A stretch of DNA of 64,000 nt from Deroplatys truncata (taxonomy: Eukaryota > Arthropoda > Insecta > Mantodea > Mantidae): positions 58,742,421 to 58,806,420 of the forward strand of contig CM060978.1 in assembly GCA_030765065.1 (NCBI GenBank), written 5' to 3'. The notes under the pieces were generated by a model that saw only the letters and a list, made by a program, of their open reading frames with translations, was not told the origin of the DNA and searched no databases. How positions within the stretch are numbered: the first letter of the stretch is position 1; each line of letters starts with the position of its first letter. The translations under genes and the position numbers were made by a program. Below, in pieces: positions 58,782 through 64,000 of the stretch.

Positions 58782-59408
58782 TTAATTTTTTTCAAAATTT
58801 CTCTTCTTTGACTTCCTTGCAGATCCTTGAAGATGACTGTCCTTCCTCAACATCCAACAGTAGTCGGCCATCATAGTTTCATTCCATCTCCCCTGGTACC
58901 TCCTCTCCATTTCCTTAATATCTTGGTGAAAACGTTCACTATAATGTCCCAGATTTTCTGGAAAGTAGTCGATATGTGAATGCAGAAAATGCGCCTTTAC
59001 ACTCATGTTACAACCCATCTTCCTGAAATTTTCCAACATTGTTTCAACAATGGCCTTGTAATTTGGATCTTTGTTATTGCCTAAGAAGTTTTCAGTAACT
59101 GATCGGAAGGCGGTCCATACTTCTATTTCTCTCTCGTTCATTGTCTTCTCAAAATCTTCATCCTTCATTAATTGAGGACCAACAAAAATTCCAGCCTTTA
59201 ACTTGTCTTGTGTAATGAAGGGAAATTTCTTGGAAAGGTACTTGAAGCAGGGTTCCTCCTGTGGTAGAGCCCTTACAAATTGTTTCATCAAGCCCAATTT
59301 TATGTGTAATGGAGGAAGCAATATCTTTATATCTCTATATTTTTGAAGTGAAATTGTGAAAAAACTGTACGTGATAGAAAAAAGTAAAAGCAGTTCCGAG
59401 ATCAGCAT
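58782..59408 (-). CDS. Repeat-associated arthropod protein, intact 208-codon frame
   Basis: The longest uninterrupted frame in the window with a protein-like signature. From about residue 31 the sequence reads LPPLHIKLGLMKQFVRAL, KLKAGIFVGPQ, GCNMSVKAHFLHSHIDYFPEN, ERFHQDIKEMERRYQGRWN, ending MMADYCWMLRKD and a basic tail (KSKKRNF). I recall this combination (LPPLHIKLG...FHQDIK.ME.RYQG.W...MADYCW) as an uncharacterised family repeated across arthropods and cnidarians, thought to travel with mobile elements. The first ~28 residues are hydrophobic and probably not native. Just downstream (58500-58620, same strand) a reading like ERDRKKRKLFLESALKRDS may be further coding. I infer a transposon-derived protein; no catalytic residues identified. 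Single-copy in the window. Confidence 0.6.
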   Translation of the reverse strand: MLISELLLLFSITYSFFTISLQKYRDIKILLPPLHIKLGLMKQFVRALPQEEPCFKYLSKKFPFITQDKLKAGIFVGPQLMKDEDFEKTMNEREIEVWTAFRSVTENFLGNNKDPNYKAIVETMLENFRKMGCNMSVKAHFLHSHIDYFPENLGHYSERFHQDIKEMERRYQGRWNETMMADYCWMLRKDSHLQGSARKSKKRNFEKN

Positions 59409-59449
59409 AAAAAGTGAGTCAAAATCATTTATTGGTTTTCAGTCATCCG

Positions 59450-59998
59450 ATATCATGCAAACTAGTGCTATATATAAGGATACTAACATAAACATAAAAT
59501 GTATATTTTGAATTTTCTGGAAATAGACTGATGTTCTCTTCATTCGGAAGACATTTTGTATAATCTTTGTAGATCTCTTAAGAACGCACAATTTACTTCA
59601 AATAACCTTTTTGTGGCATAATCCATTTCCGAGATATTCCTTATCAATGGTTCGAATTTTTCATTACTTTTTTATTCTTTTAGTCCTGATTTTCATTTGT
59701 TTATGGCGATGCATATAAACAGCATGGTATTTTAAGGCTAGCATATAGCGCCCAGTTCTTAAACATTTGACAATCACTGTTCTCTTTGTATATATAACAA
59801 ATTAGTAATTCAGCTGTTCCTGCACATGTTTATCAGGATTAAAATTAAGTTTATAGAAAAATAAGCTTTAGTAAGAAGAGAGTAGTGACAGAGGGTACTG
59901 AAATCCATGTGAATGTAACACAGTTTCTTTTTTGTCGGGTGAAATATTTCCCATTCTTACAACATAAGTAGTAGAGAAAGTAATAATTTAGAGTAAAG
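59450..59998 (+). mobile_element. Old HINE-like copy
   Basis: Plus-oriented body (TAAAATGTATATTTTGAATTTTC) and old tail (CTAGCATATAGCGCCCAG), ending at GTACTGAAATCCATGTGAATG (about 59898) and followed by a second reversed terminus (AGTAGTAGAGAAAGT, about 59968). Confidence 0.55.
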
Positions 59999-60051
59999 AA
60001 GACTGGGCAAGAAAGAATTACTGAGTAATATATAACATAGAAGAGAAAGTT

Positions 60052-60360
60052 ACCGAGCGGGATGGCATAGGCGGTAACGTATACAAACCCGGGTTCCTAC
60101 TTTGGATAGGTTTTTCTGGGTCTCTAGGCGAATGCTGGACTGCATAATTTGATCCGCGAATTTTTCTACCATCTCTTTCATCACTACATTTCATTTCCGT
60201 CTTCTTCACCGCCATATCAGACATTAGGCTGATCACGCTTCCTGGGTTTGCTATGATCCAGAGTTTGCTTGCTCCTCGACAGGCTACTACCCAAGGCATT
60301 GGCTTGCAAGTCCTTCAAAGCGGAGAGTAATCCGTTAAAGAAGTAGATGAAGAAAAAGCA
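60052..60360 (+). mobile_element. tRNA-derived SINE, short copy
   Basis: The head CCGAGCGGGATGGCATAGGC resembles that of 56310-56845. The body (AGACATTAGGCTGATCACGC, TGCTCCTCGACAGGC, GGCTTGCAAGTCC) resembles the SINE at 51927-52311. The B-box region is eroded. No clear target-site duplication. Confidence 0.65.
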
Positions 60361-60419
60361 TAGGTACCGGAGCGAGAAAGATGTGAAAAATGGAACACCA
60401 TTTAAAAAGAATGATTATA

Positions 60420-61092
60420 ATACATTCACACGAGCATCTCGACGTTCTATCGTTTATTAGTGGTATACAAATTATTCTTACTCAAGTTTATTTCTTGTCT
60501 ACTCTATTTTAATCCAGATAAACCTTTGCAGAATAAGCTACATTACACATTTTGTTATAGATACAAAGAGGACAGCGATAGTCAAATGTTTAAGAACAGG
60601 ACGCTATATGCCGACCTTAAAATTCCATACTGTTTCAAGTAATTGCGAGAAACAACTGAATGTTTAAGGGACTTCATAGGTTATTCCCCGAAAATTCAAG
60701 ATATACATTTTATTTGTCATGTAAATATCTTTCATATATGGTATTTTAATCAAAATCGTTGGAGGAATTTTTTATAAAATTAACAATTTAGAAAAAATGT
60801 TCCATGTAAGGGGTAATTTGGGGTGGGGGGATTTTTATGAAAATCTTCGTCTGGCATCTTCCGAAGATATTGAACCTAAATACCTATTTTGGTATTTATC
60901 CGAATTTTGGTTTTTGAGTTATGATGGTCACAGACAAGGGGAGAGACATACATACACACGGACATGTTTCCAAGGACTACTTTATTTGGATTCAGAGTGC
61001 TTCAAAACATGTATTTTAGGTGAAATCTCGGTATCGAATTTTTGGCCGGAATGCAATACATCCTCTACTTACTCTACGTAGTAGAGAAGGTA
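60420..61092 (-). mobile_element. Old HINE-like copy, minus orientation
   Basis: From CACACGAGCATCTCGACG to TACTCTACGTAGTAGAGAAGGTAG. The microsatellite slot is shortened (ACATACACACGG, about 60950). Confidence 0.65.
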
Positions 61093-61162
61093 GAGAGAGA
61101 GAGAGAGGGAGAGAGAGAGAGGGAGAGAGGGAGAGAGAGAGGGAGAGAGGGAGAGAGAGAGG
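61091..61162. repeat. (GA)n microsatellite
   Basis: GAGAGAGGGAGAGAG-type run that grows out of the terminal AGAGAAGGTAGAG of the HINE-like copy. Confidence 0.9.
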
Positions 61163-61821
61163 GGAGCAGGATAAGGGACAAAAAGCCAAAAGAACTGGAG
61201 GCAGAGAGAAATATCAAGTACAAGAGAAATGGAACTAATGGAAATAGGCCAGGGAAATGGGCAGAACAACAGAGATAATACACAATAACAGAAAGAATAA
61301 AACTAGAGAAAGAAATATAACACTCAATAATTTCTTAATGGCGTTTTGTTGATAAAACCGCGCTCATTGTTATTTCATAACTAGACAATACACCCTTACC
61401 GCGGTAAAGTGGCGAAGGTTAATTGTGCGATCAATTTTCACTGATGAGTGAAATATTAATTTAGAAGCAATTAGCTTAAAATTGGTAGAGGTTTACACGC
61501 TTGTGTATTTATTTCGCTTTCTTGCTTACATGGCGAGGTTTATTACCAGAAATTGTAAAGTGGTTTGTGCATTCGGGTCGCCTGTAATGAAAATTCCTGT
61601 GCGTTGAAAACTTTTTAATAACCACGAGAATATCAGCCGAAAAAAATGCTTCACTACATATTAAAACTACACCGCATAACTCATTAACATCGCTCTTCTA
61701 CATATATGTTCTCTCCTCGAAATTGCATCGATGCATGGGATTCCGATACTTGCGGTGGTTCGTACCCGGTGGGTCGCGAAACCGTCGAGGTTTAATACTA
61801 GAAACATCTGGTATTGAAAAG
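61163..61821. other. Unassigned sequence
   Basis: No feature supported. Confidence 0.35.
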
Positions 61822-61950
61822 CTCTACTAGTAGAGGAAATATTGCATTCCACCCAAATATTCGATATTGAGATTTCATCTGAAATACATATTTGAGTTCT
61901 CATGGATGCAAAAAAGAAAAGAAGAAAAATCAGAAAATCTCCCTGCGTGC

Positions 61951-62004
<54 letters not shown>
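61822..62004 (+). mobile_element. HINE-like 5' fragment ending in expanded (GT)n
   Basis: TCTACTAGTAGAGGAAATATTGC, ATTCGATATTGAGATTTCATC, then a GCGT/GT run (about 61945-62004) at the usual microsatellite slot. The sequence after the run is not HINE. Confidence 0.65.
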
Positions 62005-62005
<1 letters not shown>

Positions 62006-62153
62006 GTAGGAAAGTGCACTAGTTATTCTTTAATAATAAATCTCTAATGTTACACATAGTGTTAAATTCTGTCAACAGCTAAAAGTTAACGTGCGTTTTA
62101 TTTTAATTATCCTGTATTTAGTTTGACTTCAGCTTTATGTCGGCGTTTATATA

Positions 62154-62655
62154 CAGGGTTATTCTAAAAGGAGGAACAGATTTTAAATATTCATTATGAA
62201 TGAACGACAATGGATAGCGACGCATACGAAACATAATTGAATAGAGGAACGTTCAAAGTTTTACGCCTCACCTATTAGTTCCATGCAGTGCCAAAAGCAC
62301 TGTGTTTGTTTACGAGAAAATGGCGACGCCACAGGAAAAGTCGTTTTGTGTGCTGCAGTATGCAAAGAGTGAATCCACTGTTTCATGGCAGCGTGCATTT
62401 CGTTGTAAGTTCAACAACGAGCCCCTCGTCATAAAAAATTTACTATTGATACAATAAATTCGTAGAAGATGGTTGCGTATTCAGACAAACGGAAAAGCAC
62501 TGGTCATCCTCTCATAACGAATGGTGCTTATTTTCAACAAATAAAATAAAATATTGAACTTCTCTCTATTCAGTGACGTATCACATGTGTTGCCATCTAT
62601 TGTATTTCATTAGAAATAAACATTTAAATTTTGTTCCCTCTGTTTGAATAAACCT

Positions 62656-62656
<1 letters not shown>
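62154..62656 (+). mobile_element. Short mariner-like element (DUF4817-type), deletion derivative
   Basis: The ends CAGGGTTATTCTAAAAGGAG and the reverse of CTCTGTTTGAATAAACCTG form an imperfect ~30-bp TIR, flanked by TA (62152-62153 and 62657-62658). Inside, MATPQEKSFCVLQYAKSEST (from 62321) begins a DUF4817-type N-terminus, broken within about 60 codons (stop near 62455). The transposase core is deleted. A TTA microsatellite begins at its right end. Confidence 0.8.
62321..62520 (+). pseudogene. DUF4817-type transposase N-terminal remnant
   Basis: ATG at 62321: MATPQEKSFCVLQYAKSEST, then VSWQRAFRCKFNNEP, the usual N-terminal helix-turn-helix module of an insect mariner-like transposase. A TAA follows shortly and the catalytic domain is missing. 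Confidence 0.8.
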
Positions 62657-62657
<1 letters not shown>

Positions 62658-62708
<51 letters not shown>

Positions 62709-62709
62709 G
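62658..62709. repeat. (ATT)n microsatellite
   Basis: About 17 units, starting exactly at the right end of the mariner-like element. Confidence 0.95.
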
Positions 62710-62937
62710 GAACAATACATCGTCTATTGCATTATAAACACGAGACATGAGTTCACGTGGGATTTGTTTAGGTTTGTTTCTCGCAGCTGATACGAAAACG
62801 AGGCTAACACGGAGGGATGCAAAATGTTTTGTTTACATCAAATCCGGTTCTAAGAATGGTTCGAATTTAGTATAATGAACTACAGAAGTGAGAATAAGAT
62901 ACAAGTGCTTCTTCTAGAAATTGTATCCTTTATTTTT

Positions 62938-63629
62938 ACTTTCTCTACTACGTATAGTAAGTAGGGGAAGTATTGTATTCCATCAAAAAAAATGGATACC
63001 GAGATTTCACCTGAAATATATGTTTTGAGACCCCTTGAATCCAAAAAAAGAATTTTTGGAGACATGGCCGTGTGTGTGTATGTGTCTCTGTGAACAGCAT
63101 AACTCAGAAACGAACAGTCGGATAAACACCAAACTTGGTATTTGGGTTCAGCATCTTCCAGAGATGCGAAACGAAACTTTTCAAGAAAATCACCTCACCC
63201 CAGATTACCCTTTACATGGAACATTTTTCGAAAATTTTAATTTGCTCAAAATATCATATGTTTAAGATATTGACAAATGAAATGTGTATCTCGAATTTTC
63301 TGGGAATGTCTCCAAAATTATTCCTAATTGTGAACGACTTTTGCATAACTGATAAACCATATGAGATAGACAAAATTTTACTACACAAAAAATGTAGATC
63401 ACGTTAAAATATACAATTTATTTCATATACATTTTTTTGTTAAGTGAACCATTTTCGAGATATTGTTTCCAATACTTTTTCTCAAATGGGAATTCCTTAT
63501 TCATTTTTTTATGTCCTGGACATGCAAAGAGAATGGAATGCGCCACATAGCAACCAGCTCTTAAAAGATTTGACTATCGCTTAAATACTACCATATTCCC
63601 CTTGTACCTACAAGAAAATTAGCAATAAT
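62938..63629 (+). mobile_element. HINE-like element, 3'-truncated
   Basis: Begins ACTTTCTCTACTACGTATAG after T5 and stops at AAGAAAATTAGCAATAATA without the terminal hairpin, about 690 bp. The microsatellite is GTGTGTGTGTATGTG (about 63070). Confidence 0.75.
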
Positions 63630-63712
63630 ACCACACTCCGAGATCAACGCTTCCTGCGCCGAGGAGAAGATCCTGCTCTTTGTAAACCCAAAAGAACATC
63701 TAGCCGTAGTCG

Positions 63713-63957
63713 TCCTCCGTGGTGTAGTGGTTACCATGCTAGCTTCTATTTCCCGAGGTCGTGGGTTCATAAAAATGCTTAGCATGGCTTCCTTCAGAAA
63801 GGAAGTAAAGCCGGTGTTCCCGTGTCGTAGATTTACGTAAAATTCTGATAAAGAGGCCTCTGAGCAAAGTTTCCGGTCTTTCACGCCCAATATAGATTGG
63901 GACGCTAAGAACCACAGCAGTTAAAGAGCGTCCATAAATAAAACTCAGTTTAATTTA
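63713..63957 (+). mobile_element. tRNA-derived SINE, TCCGTGGT-type, copy 2
   Basis: TCCTCCGTGGTGTAGTGGTTACC (A box) and CGTGGGTTCAT (a truncated B box, since CCC is lost), then the same body as copy 1 (AAAGAGGCCTCTGAGCAAAG, GTCCATAAATAAAACTC). An extra block (TTCCTTCAGAAAGGAAGTAAAGCCGG to TAGATTTACG, about 63788-63835) is absent from copy 1. Confidence 0.75.
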
Positions 63958-64000
63958 ACACCTAGCAGAGGACAGAGAGCAGAGACAGATGACAACTGCA

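Noticed and set aside
61020..61283. Arg/Glu-rich and Ser/Leu-rich frames
   Set aside because: Translations of the GA microsatellite at the end of a HINE-like copy.

Overview
This is eukaryotic, almost certainly arthropod (insect-like) DNA. It is AT-rich and nearly gene-free. It is packed with microsatellites, tRNA-derived SINEs, Tc1/mariner remnants and many copies of one AT-rich repeat. The only host coding sequence I can support is a single 180-bp exon on the minus strand (40987-41166). It matches the discoidin domain receptor (DDR) family between the F5/8C discoidin domain and the following discoidin-like domain, and it has consensus splice sites. The rest is best read as intronic or intergenic mobile-element sediment. 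I cannot name the species.

Region by region. 1-7787 is a giant inverted repeat (arms 1-3269 and 4200-7787, loop 3270-4199); the left arm runs off the window. 7788-12025 is a pyrimidine-rich array of nested direct repeats rich in CCAAT and CCGCCAT motifs, followed by a 149-bp hairpin MITE (12026-12174). From 12.7 kb to the end the dominant element is a ~0.82-0.92 kb repeat. It has subterminal inverted repeats (ACTTTCTCTACT / AGTAGAGAAAGT), a microsatellite slot about 120-150 bp from the 5' end, a short hairpin at the 3' end, and insertion in T-runs. That architecture is the one described for DINE-1/HINE non-autonomous Helentrons (rolling-circle transposons), so I call it HINE-like. Both a young subfamily and an older diverged one are present. 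No Rep/helicase gene is in the window.

A second family (outer end TGAGGCAGTATTTTTAA, about 0.95 kb) looks like LTRs plus a short leader: it has CCAAT boxes, poly(A)-type signals and degenerate primer-binding-site-like repeats. Copies lie at 18.4, 25.1, 31.0, 41.5/42.1, 43.2 and 48.3 kb in both orientations. Other elements are a decayed Tc1 transposon (39.06-40.4 kb), an internally deleted mariner (27212-28008), a decayed DUF4817-type mariner (54.1-55.3 kb) and a short relative (62152-62658), a 2.5-kb hAT-like element defined by its ends (35784-38302), a folded-back Penelope-like fragment (44.6-45.3 kb), a LINE 3' fragment (45.9-46.1 kb), six SINEs, and one intact 208-codon ORF of a repeat-associated protein family (58782-59408).

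Insertions are heavily nested. The clearest case is 51013-54084, where three HINE-like copies sit inside one another at the same T-run and a SINE sits inside the second copy. Nothing here forms a pathway; the interest is in element structure, relative age and the stray DDR exon.
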